Origin: Candidatus Cloacimonadota bacterium
GTDB lineage: Bacteria; Cloacimonadota; Cloacimonadia; Cloacimonadales; Cloacimonadaceae
DNA length: 44,250 nt
NCBI GenBank assembly: GCA_012516855.1
Contig: JAAYWB010000042.1
Location: 1-44,250, forward strand
Direction: 5' to 3'
The stretch's first letter is position 1. The number at the start of each line of letters is the position of its first letter. Shown piece by piece: positions 18,267 to 26,994 of the stretch. The notes beneath the pieces are model-generated. The model made no database searches, was not told the origin of the DNA, and saw only the letters and a list, made by a program, of their open reading frames with translations. Both the position numbers and the translations under genes were made by a program.

Positions 18267-21097
18267 TAAAAGCATGGCGAGACATTGCAATTCCTCATCA
18301 AGACGTACTGAAAGGCACCTTCAAACAATCAGAATTTGCCGCAGACCTGTCCCAGGTTCACCTGGGCAAAGCCAGCGAAGAATACCAAAACCCGGCTCTG
18401 TTCTATCAAAGAACATACATAACTGAAGGTATGAGGCTGCTGTTGACCTCTGTGATCCAGAGGCTAAGCGGCAAGGGCGGCGAGCCGGTGATCCAATTGC
18501 AGACTGCCTTTGGAGGTGGCAAGACCCATACCATGCTGGCTGTTTATCATCTAGCCAAAGGTGAGCTAGCTGCTTCAGAGTTGCAGGGGGTCTCTCCCAT
18601 TATTGATGCTGCGGGTGTAACTGAGCTACCTAAGGCGAAAATCGTGGTGATCGATGGCAACCAGCTATCTCCAGGAGATGTGAAAAAACGCGGCAATACA
18701 AGTGTAAACACATTGTGGGGCGAACTCGCCTGGCAGCTTGGCGGCCCTGAAGCTTATGAAATGGTCAAACAATCTGATCTCAATGGTACTTCCCCCGGCA
18801 AGGAGATTCTAATACCCCTGATCAGCAAGTATGCCCCCTGCGTGATCCTAGTCGATGAGCTGGTGGCCTATGTTAGGCAATTTGCATCTGGGAAAAGTCT
18901 TCCTGGCGGCAGTTATGACTCAAACCTGTCCTTTATGCAGGCTCTGATGGAGTCGCTGAAAGTGGTGCCAAATGCGATCATGTTGGCTTCCTTGCCGGAG
19001 TCGGACAAGGAAGCTGGCAGTCAGCTGGGGATCAATGCCCTGGCAGCTTTGAAAAGCTACTTCGGCAGAGTGCAGGCTATTTGGACTCCCGTGGCAACAG
19101 AGGAAGCCTTTGAAATAGTTAAACGCAGGCTGTTCAAAGAAATATCAGATAGGAATGGGATGGAAGAAACTTGCCGTACTTTCACTGACTTCTATCTGGA
19201 AAAGAAGGACAGCTTTCCCGACGAAACCCAGGAAACCCGATACTATCAGAGGATGCTGCAGGCCTATCCCATTCATCCGGAGATCTTTGACCGGCTTTAT
19301 GACGATTGGTCAAGCCTGGAAAGCTTCCAGAGAACCAGGGGTGTATTGAAACTGATGGCCAAGGTAATCCATAAACTCTGGACAGACAACAACAAAGACC
19401 CCCTGATTATGCCGGGTAACCTGCCCCTTTATGATGCCGATGTCCGTAATGAGGTGGTTTATTATCTTCCTCAAGGATGGGACCCTGTGCTGGAAAAGGA
19501 TGTGGACGGTTCAAGGTCGGAACCTCATTTGATCGAGAATGCGGAAGCCAGGTTTGGCCAGGTTCAGGCTTGCAGGAAACTGACCCGCACCATCTTCCTG
19601 GGCAGCGCACCTCATGCGGTCTCCCTGCATGCTGCTAAAACCTCAAGAGGTATTGAGTATAAGCGTATCCTGTTGGGCTCTGTGATGCCGGACCAGGTAA
19701 TTGGTTTGTTTAGCGATGCCATGAACAGGCTGGTTGATAAACTGCACTATCTGAGCAATGCGGATAAAAAGCAATTCTGGTTCGATACCCGGCCTAACCT
19801 CAGACGAGAGATGGAGGATCGCAAACGTCGTTTTAATGATAAGGATGATGTGATCCCGGTAATTAAGGACCAATTGCAGAAAGTACTGAGCAATGGTGTA
19901 TTCGAAGCAGTGCACGTTTTCACACGCAGCGAAGACATCCCTGATGACTATTCTCTCAGGCTGGTTTTGCTGCCTCCTGATGCGTATTATCTGCGCTCCG
20001 GGGGAAGTTTCGCTATGGAAGGCATCTCAGATTATGAAGGTGCGAAACATATCCTCACTCATCGGGGTGAACAACCAAGACTGAGACAGAATCGCTTAAT
20101 CTTCCTGGCTGCTGATGGTGAATACCAAGGAAAACTTAAAGACCAGATCCTGACCCTATTGGCTTGGGATTCGATTCTTAAGGATATCCAGATGCTGAAG
20201 CTCAACCTCGATGTGTACCAGACAAGGCAGGCAAAAGCGGGAAAAGAAGATGCCGAAAAGGCAGTTAAGCATCTGATTCGTGATACCTATCGGTGGCTTC
20301 TGATCCCTGATCAGGGTAACGCACCCGGAGATAGATTTGAGGCACTTTCCATCAATGCTGCAGCTCAGAATTTAACTGCTGAGGTCGAGAAGGTCCTCAA
20401 GGAAAACGAACACCTGATTACTGGGTGGGCTCCCATCCATCTCAGCAATTTGCTCAAGAAATGGTTCTGGAAGGATGGTACCCATCATATGAAAGCCCAG
20501 GATGTCTGGCATAGCATGTGTTGCTATCTGTATATGCCCCGTTTGAGCAGCAATAGTGTATTCCAGGCTGCTATAAGCGCAGGCGCATCAAGCCAGGAGT
20601 TCTTTGGCTTTGCCTATGGATATGATAACGATCAGTATATAGGATTCACGTTTGGTAACTCAACCGCTCCTATCTATGATAGCTCACTGCTCCTTATCGA
20701 TCCTGGGATTGCCGCAGAGCATAAGCAAAAAACAGCAGAAGGTGACACACTAGTTGGAAAAGGAGATGGCTCTACACCCGGAGCTGGTACTGGAGGCCAG
20801 GGTACTCCTGGTAGTCAGGGTGGACCCGGTACTGGAGGCACTACACCACCACCTACCCAACCTAAGACCAGATTACACTATTATGGACGTAAAGAACTCG
20901 ATGCAACCAGGGCCAAGACAGACTTTGCCACTATCATAGATGAGATCGTGATGCATCTGATCAAGAAACCAGCAGTATCTGCATCAATCCAGATAGAAAT
21001 CAAAGCAGATAACCTGGAAGGCTTCGATGAAGCCACTCAGCGCACCATCAAAGAGAATAGCAACACACTCAAGTTTGACCTGAGTGAGTTTGAGTAG
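18263..21097 (+). CDS. DUF499 P-loop ATPase
   Basis: A 944-residue ATPase of the DUF499 family, the usual partner of DUF1156 methyltransferases in anti-phage operons. The N-terminus shows the family signature [35 protein letters not shown]. Walker A is AFGGGKTH with GGGKT at 84-88. Walker B is [10 protein letters not shown] at about 195-204. A glycine/proline/threonine-rich linker near residues 830-868 ([12 protein letters not shown]) separates a small C-terminal domain. The role is thought to be nucleotide-driven assembly or control of the methylase-helicase machine; details are not known. AGGAG precedes the ATG, which overlaps a 17-codon ORF. A 12-bp perfect palindrome CTACGCGCGTAG (21104-21115) follows the stop. 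Confidence 0.9.
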   Translation: MIKAWRDIAIPHQDVLKGTFKQSEFAADLSQVHLGKASEEYQNPALFYQRTYITEGMRLLLTSVIQRLSGKGGEPVIQLQTAFGGGKTHTMLAVYHLAKGELAASELQGVSPIIDAAGVTELPKAKIVVIDGNQLSPGDVKKRGNTSVNTLWGELAWQLGGPEAYEMVKQSDLNGTSPGKEILIPLISKYAPCVILVDELVAYVRQFASGKSLPGGSYDSNLSFMQALMESLKVVPNAIMLASLPESDKEAGSQLGINALAALKSYFGRVQAIWTPVATEEAFEIVKRRLFKEISDRNGMEETCRTFTDFYLEKKDSFPDETQETRYYQRMLQAYPIHPEIFDRLYDDWSSLESFQRTRGVLKLMAKVIHKLWTDNNKDPLIMPGNLPLYDADVRNEVVYYLPQGWDPVLEKDVDGSRSEPHLIENAEARFGQVQACRKLTRTIFLGSAPHAVSLHAAKTSRGIEYKRILLGSVMPDQVIGLFSDAMNRLVDKLHYLSNADKKQFWFDTRPNLRREMEDRKRRFNDKDDVIPVIKDQLQKVLSNGVFEAVHVFTRSEDIPDDYSLRLVLLPPDAYYLRSGGSFAMEGISDYEGAKHILTHRGEQPRLRQNRLIFLAADGEYQGKLKDQILTLLAWDSILKDIQMLKLNLDVYQTRQAKAGKEDAEKAVKHLIRDTYRWLLIPDQGNAPGDRFEALSINAAAQNLTAEVEKVLKENEHLITGWAPIHLSNLLKKWFWKDGTHHMKAQDVWHSMCCYLYMPRLSSNSVFQAAISAGASSQEFFGFAYGYDNDQYIGFTFGNSTAPIYDSSLLLIDPGIAAEHKQKTAEGDTLVGKGDGSTPGAGTGGQGTPGSQGGPGTGGTTPPPTQPKTRLHYYGRKELDATRAKTDFATIIDEIVMHLIKKPAVSASIQIEIKADNLEGFDEATQRTIKENSNTLKFDLSEFE

Positions 21098-21355
21098 AAC
21101 ATGCTACGCGCGTAGTAAATAAAACAGGAGGTGAGAATTATGCAAAACATAATAGCAACTCTCCTACAATGGATAGCTGTATAGTGGCTAAGGTCTTAGG
21201 TGAAATACTACCTTGACCGAGAATGGCCACTCTTATGGTTAGCCATGTAGTTGGTCTTCGTAATGTTGTATAGCATATGCAGTTAACATGCGTGGAGTAC
21301 CTGGGCGTGAAACACCGCCCAGGTACAAAACGTGAAGAAAGGTGGAATGGAGATT
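21098..21355 (+). promoter_or_regulatory. Structured leader region before HEPN-UvrD pair
   Basis: The 258-base gap is not empty. In order it holds a 12-bp palindrome (21104-21115), a 14-codon ORF with a consensus ribosome binding site, a stem from AGTGGC (21183-21188) to GCCACT (21226-21231) with an inner AAGGT/ACCTT pair (21190-21194 and 21210-21214), and a perfect 11-bp hairpin (GTACCTGGGCG 21297-21307, CGCCCAGGTAC 21316-21326, 8-base loop). No U-tract follows either stem, so they are not simple terminators. The set resembles an attenuation or translation-controlled leader, or a small structured RNA. No known RNA family was recognised. Confidence 0.45.
21140..21184 (+). CDS. Possible 14-residue leader peptide
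   Basis: ATG at 21140 is preceded by AGGAGGTGAG, the best ribosome binding site in the neighbourhood, and opens MQNIIATLLQWIAV before a TAG. The peptide is hydrophobic. Its stop codon lies at the foot of the first stem of the leader, the arrangement seen in peptide-controlled leaders. A tiny membrane-active toxin is a less likely reading because of the length. Confidence 0.4.
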   Translation: MQNIIATLLQWIAV

Positions 21356-22429
21356 ATGAGTACTAACGAATCGACAATTAACAGGTTAATGGAGGATTTT
21401 ACTCAAACAACTAAATCCTCAGACGAAATCTTGAATATGGTGATGCGGGAAGAAAAAGAATTTACTCCATATGAGGTTTTGTACTTATTTCAACACCTCC
21501 TTGGCATGAAAGTAAGGTACAAACCTCATGAAAAAGTAGCTTTCATCCTGTTCATGCAATACAAAGAAATTGAGATCGCGTTTGTGCTTAACAAATTCTC
21601 ATTCGAATTTCATCAAAGTGAGACCGACGATCATAATGAAGTGTATACCGAGATCAAGACTAAGATCAGGCAAGCGATAATTCAATCACAAAGTGAATTC
21701 ATAGCAGATGCCGAAGTAAGTATAACAGCAAGAAATGTTATACTCCCAAACTACTATATTAGGTTTGAGAGAGCATTTGAATGTTTGGAATATCAAATAG
21801 AGAATAATTTGAACGATAGAAGTGATTGGCCTCATAATGATCATAGAGCCGATTGCTTCATTAATTCCTATGCCCTTCATATTGTTAGTTACATGGAGCA
21901 TGTTTTAACTCTGTTGTACCCCTTTTCGGATAGCTATAATTCTAGGATTGATATCAAGAGCTTTGTATTCCAGTGCATTTATGATAAGATTGACAGTCTT
22001 TTAATGAGCTTGATGTCTGGGGATGTAGAGATTAAGAACAAAATCGCACAACTCATAAAGTATGTCCGAAACCCAATAGCCCATGGTTATCTAACTAGAG
22101 CTTATTTCGGTGATGTCTTGATTCCGGATATTGGATTTATTCCCATGTCATACAGTAATTATACACTGAGTTCGCAGAACTATCCATTCTTCCCCGTGAA
22201 CCTTGAACATCAATATTCTGAGATGAGAGAAATCAAGGATAGTTTCGATAATCTTGTGGTGAAGCTTTACCCTAATGCGACTACAATCATAAAATCAGGG
22301 TTAAGTATTAAATGTGATCCAGAATCCAGACAAGAGTACGTATTGGTAATCCGGGATAGCGAAACCACGAATGACTTCATTTCAAGGGAACAATATAAAG
22401 TAGATAATATGATGAACATGGACTGGTAA
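21356..22429 (+). CDS. HEPN-like protein, candidate RNase toxin
   Basis: A 357-residue protein of unknown family. The C-terminal part has IKYVRNPIAHGYL, where R238 and H243 form the R-x4-H pair of HEPN RNases; RNxxAHG is the usual form. The helices before it (SYALHIVSYMEHVLTLLYPF and the stretch to 235) fit a HEPN bundle. The N-terminal 130 residues are not recognised. GTG 21332, ATG 21347 and ATG 21356 are possible starts. 21356 is chosen because AAAGGTGG lies about 10 bases upstream. It is AT-rich relative to the rest of the island and sits 8 bases before a UvrD-like helicase gene. HEPN proteins in such pairs cleave RNA upon infection; that function is inferred. Confidence 0.6.
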   Translation: MSTNESTINRLMEDFTQTTKSSDEILNMVMREEKEFTPYEVLYLFQHLLGMKVRYKPHEKVAFILFMQYKEIEIAFVLNKFSFEFHQSETDDHNEVYTEIKTKIRQAIIQSQSEFIADAEVSITARNVILPNYYIRFERAFECLEYQIENNLNDRSDWPHNDHRADCFINSYALHIVSYMEHVLTLLYPFSDSYNSRIDIKSFVFQCIYDKIDSLLMSLMSGDVEIKNKIAQLIKYVRNPIAHGYLTRAYFGDVLIPDIGFIPMSYSNYTLSSQNYPFFPVNLEHQYSEMREIKDSFDNLVVKLYPNATTIIKSGLSIKCDPESRQEYVLVIRDSETTNDFISREQYKVDNMMNMDW

Positions 22430-22437
22430 CAAATCCA

Positions 22438-24162
22438 ATGAATACTGTTGTAGTATCAAGTGACCAACAAATTGACAGGCATGCCTATACTCAGATAATA
22501 ATCGATTCAACCGCTGCCAAGAAAGTCATTGTAGCTGGACCTGGGACTGGAAAAACTACAACATTTGAACTCATTCTCAAACAATCAGGAACACCAAACA
22601 ACTTAGTGCTTACCTTCATTAACCGCCTTGTGAATGACTTGAACTGCAGATTGAGTGACCTTGCAAAGGTTTGTACCTTGCACAAGTTCTGTATGGGCAT
22701 TTTCAACCGACAGTTTCCTGACTGGTACATGGTAAGTATGCTAGGTGCAATTATTAGTGAGGATACTGGGGTTAAGGAAGATATTTTCAACGAGTTGTTC
22801 CATAAGCTAGATGAAAGAAATCCTCTGTTCAAATTATACTTGAAAAGAGCTACATACTACAAAGCAATAAGCTTCAATGATTCAATTTATCGTATTCTGA
22901 AGAAGGCAACAATAACTCCCAGTATAATTCCAGATTATGATAATATATTGATAGATGAATATCAGGATTTTAGTGCTTTGGAAGTTGCCTTCATAAAGCA
23001 ATTGGAAAGTCATGGGAAGATCCTGATAGTAGGTGATGATGATCAAGCTATTTATAATGGCAAGTACGATTTGGGAGACAGCCTCAGAAGCTTGTATCGA
23101 TCAGGAGAATACACCAAATTTGAACTGCCTTTTTGCAGTAGATGTCCTAAGGTCATAGTAGAGTCCGTAAGTGACATTGTGGAAAATGCTGTTAAAAAGG
23201 GATATCTTCAAAATAGGATCAATAAGTCGTTTAGAGCTTTTGAGCCAGGGAAAGAAATTGTAAATGAGAACTATCCAAAGCTTCAGATATTGAACATGGC
23301 CTCGGTAAATGCAGCAGAAGTCTTTCTAAACATGTATATCTCGGCTATTCTGCAAGATGAGTTAGACGATTATAGAAATAGAGATGGAATTGAGCCACTC
23401 ATACTGGTCATAGGCACAACAAAATACTTGAATATATTCCGAAGCAAAATGCAGAACATTGCAGAATACATCGAGCCGAAACAGAACAATAACATTGAAA
23501 TTGACCAATTATGCGAAGGATATAGAATTCTTTTAGATGATGAAACATCAAACATCGGGTGGAGGTTACTGCTACTTTCTGACAAAATCACCCCCCCTAA
23601 GGAGCATAGAAGAATCCTAAATAATTCATTAAACAACACTCCCCTCATTGATTTACTGCCCGAAGAATACAAACAAAAACACAAAGCTAATGTAGATTTG
23701 ATTAGAGAGTTTATAGGAGCTCAAGAGAGTGCTGCAGCTGAAGCGAACTTAGAAGTAGTCTTTGGAGTACCCATAAAGGAAAAGATAGTTCGCTATTTTA
23801 GGAAAGTAGATGGTGAGGAGTCTGATAGTTCTTCCAACAGCTCTTATCCGATTCAGTTTGTTACGTACCAAGGATCTAAAGGATTGGCAGCAGACTATGT
23901 GTTTCTTCTGGGTGTTAATAATGGAGATATCCCCAAGGACCCCACCAAGATAGCGGATTATGAGATCTGTGAATTCATAGTCGGACTTACTAGAGTTAAG
24001 AAAGAGTGTTATGTTCTCCCAATAAGTAATGTGTATGGAGAAAAAAAGTACAGAAACGTGTTTCTGTCGTGGATAACACCCCAACGAGTCGCAAATTCAA
24101 GATTCCTTTCCAAGAATGACGTAGTAGAGTTGTTTAGACAATGCAAAACGGAGAAGCAATAA
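22438..24162 (+). CDS. UvrD/Rep-like superfamily 1 helicase
   Basis: A 574-residue superfamily-1A DNA helicase. Motif I is AGPGTGKTT (33-41). Motif II is DEYQD (173-177), followed by motif III LIVGDDDQAIYNG. Late motifs are VTYQGSKGLAADYVFLLG (motif V) and FIVGLTRVKKECYVLP (motif VI). It is shorter than UvrD (about 720 residues) and similar in size to the helicase partners of two-gene defence systems such as GajB of Gabija. Here the partner is a HEPN-like protein, not an OLD nuclease, so it is not Gabija. The stop lies 5 bases before the left repeat of an IS5-family element, so the C-terminus appears complete although the insertion is immediately adjacent. No good ribosome binding site precedes the ATG, so coupling to the upstream gene is likely. 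Confidence 0.85.
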   Translation: MNTVVVSSDQQIDRHAYTQIIIDSTAAKKVIVAGPGTGKTTTFELILKQSGTPNNLVLTFINRLVNDLNCRLSDLAKVCTLHKFCMGIFNRQFPDWYMVSMLGAIISEDTGVKEDIFNELFHKLDERNPLFKLYLKRATYYKAISFNDSIYRILKKATITPSIIPDYDNILIDEYQDFSALEVAFIKQLESHGKILIVGDDDQAIYNGKYDLGDSLRSLYRSGEYTKFELPFCSRCPKVIVESVSDIVENAVKKGYLQNRINKSFRAFEPGKEIVNENYPKLQILNMASVNAAEVFLNMYISAILQDELDDYRNRDGIEPLILVIGTTKYLNIFRSKMQNIAEYIEPKQNNNIEIDQLCEGYRILLDDETSNIGWRLLLLSDKITPPKEHRRILNNSLNNTPLIDLLPEEYKQKHKANVDLIREFIGAQESAAAEANLEVVFGVPIKEKIVRYFRKVDGEESDSSSNSSYPIQFVTYQGSKGLAADYVFLLGVNNGDIPKDPTKIADYEICEFIVGLTRVKKECYVLPISNVYGEKKYRNVFLSWITPQRVANSRFLSKNDVVELFRQCKTEKQ

Positions 24163-24166
24163 CTAT

Positions 24167-24179
24167 GAAAGACCTTTGC
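24167..24179 (+). repeat. Left terminal inverted repeat of IS5-family element
   Basis: GAAAGACCTTTGC, the exact reverse complement of 25537-25549. Identity stops right after the 13th base. Confidence 0.75.
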
Positions 24180-24351
24180 GTAATTGTTCCAAGCTGACAC
24201 GACAAAGCAGAGATCGGAAAGTTATCCACAACTTCAGGATATTTTTCACAAGAATTGAGGGAGAAACGCCAATTATCCTGCTGTTTCGTACCAAACCCAA
24301 CCAATATTGCCCTTTTTCAAACCCAATTCACAGAATCTGGACGCACCTCTC

Positions 24352-25404
24352 CTATGCAGGACTTAGAGAAAGAATTTTCATTGCCCGTTTGATGTTGTAG
24401 GCCAGGCACCTCATGTAGAGATAGCAAGTCGTTTTCTCCAGCCCCAGGTATCTTGACCTCGACCAGCCATAGCTTCGCTTCAGCGAGCCAAAGGTACGCT
24501 CGATGACGTAGCGATGCTGAGAAATAGCCTTGTTGCGTTGTTTGTTGGCATCATCTTCGGCTTCATTCCGCTTGCGTTTGTGCATGATCTTATCCACCAG
24601 ATTATTGTTTCTGAGCAGTTCCTTATTGGCTTCGCTGTGATAACCCTTATCAGCATGAATGATGTCTCCCTCCTCAAGAGCTGTGTTGAAGATCAAGTCC
24701 GGAAACATCACTGTGTCATGCACATTGGCAGGAGTGACGATGATGTTCTCCACGATTCCATTGGAGTCAGTCAATACGTGCCCCTTGTAGCCATAGGTCG
24801 ATTGATTCCCCTTCTTCATCCAATGGGCATCTTGATCGACTGACTCCTCAACTGTCACATCTGTTGCTTCAAAGGTGGGAGTTGATTCTTCTGACTGTGC
24901 CTCATCGCCAGTTGGCTCTGTCTCTATGTAAACCTTCTTACGAGGGCGGGCCTGCGAGGTGATCAGGGTCGCATCAACCATCTTGCCTTTCTTGACCTCC
25001 AAACCCATCTCGTGAAATTCGCCCATGATTCCCTCAAACACGGTCTTATACAAGCCGGACTTTGTCAAACGGTCGCGCCAACGACTGATTGTCGAATGAT
25101 CAGGGGTACTCTCGGTTATGCTGAAGTCACAGAAGTTCATGAACAGAAGATTGGTGCGAAGATAGAACTCCATCTCAGGATCGGAAAGATCATACCAGCC
25201 CTGTAGCAACATCACCCTAAACATCTTAACTGGATCATAGGAATCTCTGCCGGCAACCTTGGTCCGCTGAGGATCAAGCGGCTCCAGATACTTCTTTACC
25301 TTGTCCCAGTTTACCATCTCCTTGAACTCAAGCAAAAAGTGCTCTATCTGGCTCAGTCGGTTCTGAATGTCGTAGTCTGTCATGGTCATCTTATCTTGGC
25401 GCAT
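24352..25404 (-). CDS. IS5-family transposase
   Basis: A 350-residue DDE transposase. The N-terminal DUF772-like domain has DPVKMFRVMLLQGWYDLSD and the FCDFSITESTPDHSTISRWR stretch (about 57-110). The catalytic triad is D144 (KMVDATLI), D252 (HADKGYH) and E302 (YVIERTFGSLKR, the Y-1-R-E-like C-terminal signature). An acidic spacer (160-190) separates the first two. The start ATG at 25404 on the minus strand follows AGGAG. The frame is intact and full length, so the element may still move. Confidence 0.93.
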   Translation of the reverse strand: MRQDKMTMTDYDIQNRLSQIEHFLLEFKEMVNWDKVKKYLEPLDPQRTKVAGRDSYDPVKMFRVMLLQGWYDLSDPEMEFYLRTNLLFMNFCDFSITESTPDHSTISRWRDRLTKSGLYKTVFEGIMGEFHEMGLEVKKGKMVDATLITSQARPRKKVYIETEPTGDEAQSEESTPTFEATDVTVEESVDQDAHWMKKGNQSTYGYKGHVLTDSNGIVENIIVTPANVHDTVMFPDLIFNTALEEGDIIHADKGYHSEANKELLRNNNLVDKIMHKRKRNEAEDDANKQRNKAISQHRYVIERTFGSLKRSYGWSRSRYLGLEKTTCYLYMRCLAYNIKRAMKILSLSPA

Positions 25405-25536
25405 GGTTAATCTCCTGTTCTTGATAAGATAACAATATATGTGGCTATCTAATTTGTCAAGAATTAATTACAGCTTTGCATAATTGGTCTTTCCGAGCAG
25501 AACACTACTCTTCCCTAGGTTTGGCACTACCTATGT

Positions 25537-25549
25537 GCAAAGGTCTTTC
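25537..25549 (+). repeat. Right terminal inverted repeat of IS5-family element
   Basis: GCAAAGGTCTTTC, exact reverse complement of the left end at 24167-24179. Confidence 0.75.
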
Positions 25550-25561
25550 TCAATCTAGCGC

Positions 25562-25719
25562 TTGCAGATTTCGTGTCAGAATTTGAAGTTTTCGGTGATC
25601 TAAATTGCAGAAATCCTGTCAGAAACTACCTAAAATGGTCTTGGAAAGGATGAGTAAGGATGTCCTACGATGCGACAGTTTGCAGTTTTCGCTGCACAAT
25701 TTGCAGATTTCGTTGTCAC
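25562..25719 (+). repeat. Four degenerate 19-bp direct repeats upstream of aspartate kinase
   Basis: Copies start at 25562, 25605, 25680 and 25701 with the shared form TTGCAGatTTCgtGtCAgA (for example TTGCAGATTTCGTGTCAGA and TTGCAGATTTCGTTGTCAC). Spacing is irregular (43, 75 and 21 bases), so this is not a CRISPR array. They could be regulator sites or a decayed repeat family. The 263 bases from the IS to the kinase gene hold nothing else but a promoter candidate. Confidence 0.55.
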
Positions 25720-25780
25720 TTTGCAATGCCAATGGTGGTGACGGGGTTGAGGCGAATCGGCGGTGGGGCCAGAAAAAGTC

Positions 25781-25809
25781 TTGACAAATCGTTTCCAGTG
25801 AGAAATTAG
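25781..25809 (+). promoter_or_regulatory. Promoter candidate for the lysC-metG operon
   Basis: A perfect TTGACA (25781-25786) is followed after 17 bases by AATTAG (25804-25809), a weak -10. Transcription would start only a few bases before the ATG at 25819, and no ribosome binding site is visible there. The transcript may be nearly leaderless. Confidence 0.35.
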
Positions 25810-25818
25810 TGTTTGTTT

Positions 25819-26994
25819 ATGGCAATAATCGTTAAAAAATTCGGCGGTACTTCCGTGGGCAGCACCGCCCTGATACAGAACATCGCCCGCAGGATAGCGC
25901 AGGAAAAGCGTCCGGAAGATTCCCTGGTGCTGGTGGTTTCGGCGATGGCCAAGACCACCGACGAGCTGATGCAGCTTGCCTACAGCATTTCGGAGCACCC
26001 TTCCCGGCGCGAACTGGATATGCTGCTCACAGCCGGTGAGCGGATAAGTATGTCGCTGCTGTCGCTGGCCCTGCAAAAGGAAGGTTTCGGCTCGATCTCG
26101 TTCACCGGATCACAAAGCGGAATCATCACGGACAACCAGCATGGCAATGCCCGCATCCTGAACGTGAACGCCTTTCGCATCAACCAGGAGTTGAGCGGGG
26201 GCAAGATAGTGATCGTGGCAGGCTTTCAGGGCGTTAGCCAGGCCAAGGAGATCACCACTCTGGGCCGGGGCGGTTCTGACACCTCGGCGGTGGCTTTGGC
26301 TTGTTACCTCCAAGCCGGGTGCTGCGAGATTTTCACCGACGTGGACGGGGTTTTCACCGCCGATCCGCGGGTGGTTCCTGAAGCCCGTCTGCTGCCACAA
26401 ATCGGCTATGAACAGATGCTGGCGCTGGCCTATAACGGCTCCAAAGTGATGCACCCCCGGGCGGTGGAATTCGCCAGCAAATACCAGATTCCAGTCGAGG
26501 TGAAAAATTCGCGCAGTTTCGCGCCCGGAACCCTGATCCACACAGAAAAAGCAAGCAAGGAAGAGATGATGGAAGAACGCAAGATAACGGCCATCGCGCA
26601 CAAGGAAAACCTGATCCGCCTGGAACTGGCCCGCGACGCCAAACTTACGCAACTGCTGCAGGACTGGAACAACGAGATATTCAAATACTCCGTGGACGAA
26701 AACAGCATCGAGCTGATGATTGAGGAAAAATACCGCGGCGAAGCGGAGTATTTGCTGCGGCAACATGATATTGAAGCGCTGTCCTGGGAAGACGGCTTCG
26801 GTTACGTTACCCTGGTGGGTTTGGGAATCAACCTCGATCCCGGCTGGCTGGCCCGCACCCTTGAACTCTGTGCCCCCTTCGGCATCCGCCGTGTTCAGCA
26901 CAGCGACATGACCATCGAACTGATGCTGCCTTCGGAGCAGGCTCGCCCCTGCGTCCTGAAACTCCATCAGGCCTTCATTGGAGAAGAAAAATGA
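25819..26994 (+). CDS. lysC: Aspartate kinase
   Basis: Phosphorylates aspartate, the first step of the lysine, threonine, methionine and diaminopimelate pathway. The 391-residue protein begins with the diagnostic IIVKKFGGTSVGS. Further kinase motifs are LVVSAMAKTTDELMQLA, the TLGRGGSDTSAVALA loop and EIFTDVDGVFTADPR, which bind nucleotide and aspartate. Residues about 255-391 form two ACT domains (RKITAIAHKENLIRLEL; GYVTLVGLGINL) for feedback control by an end product. TTG at 25813 extends the frame by two codons; the ATG at 25819 gives the standard start. The last 4 bases overlap metG. Base composition here is clearly GC-richer than in the island to the left. Confidence 0.95.
   Translation: MAIIVKKFGGTSVGSTALIQNIARRIAQEKRPEDSLVLVVSAMAKTTDELMQLAYSISEHPSRRELDMLLTAGERISMSLLSLALQKEGFGSISFTGSQSGIITDNQHGNARILNVNAFRINQELSGGKIVIVAGFQGVSQAKEITTLGRGGSDTSAVALACYLQAGCCEIFTDVDGVFTADPRVVPEARLLPQIGYEQMLALAYNGSKVMHPRAVEFASKYQIPVEVKNSRSFAPGTLIHTEKASKEEMMEERKITAIAHKENLIRLELARDAKLTQLLQDWNNEIFKYSVDENSIELMIEEKYRGEAEYLLRQHDIEALSWEDGFGYVTLVGLGINLDPGWLARTLELCAPFGIRRVQHSDMTIELMLPSEQARPCVLKLHQAFIGEEK

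Larger units (their letters stand above)
24167..25549 (-). mobile_element. Complete IS5-family insertion sequence
   Basis: A 1383-bp element bounded by perfect 13-bp inverted repeats, GAAAGACCTTTGC on the left and GCAAAGGTCTTTC on the right, with one transposase gene between them. Length and gene type fit the IS5 family. I could not see a convincing target-site duplication: the flanks are ...AACTAT and TCAATC.... It inserted just after the helicase stop codon. Confidence 0.82.

Noticed and set aside
21291-21330. Hairpin resembling group II intron domain V
   Set aside because: The stem is perfectly paired with no two-base bulge and no catalytic AGC triad, and no reverse transcriptase gene is nearby.
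22438-24162. Gabija system
   Set aside because: The UvrD-like helicase resembles GajB, but the neighbouring gene has a HEPN-like motif and no OLD/TOPRIM nuclease signature.
1-25549. Composite transposon carrying the defence genes
   Set aside because: The two flanking insertion sequences belong to different families with different ends, so they cannot mobilise the interval as a pair in the usual way.
25562-25719. Short CRISPR array
   Set aside because: Repeats are only 19 bp, degenerate and irregularly spaced, with no cas genes in the window.
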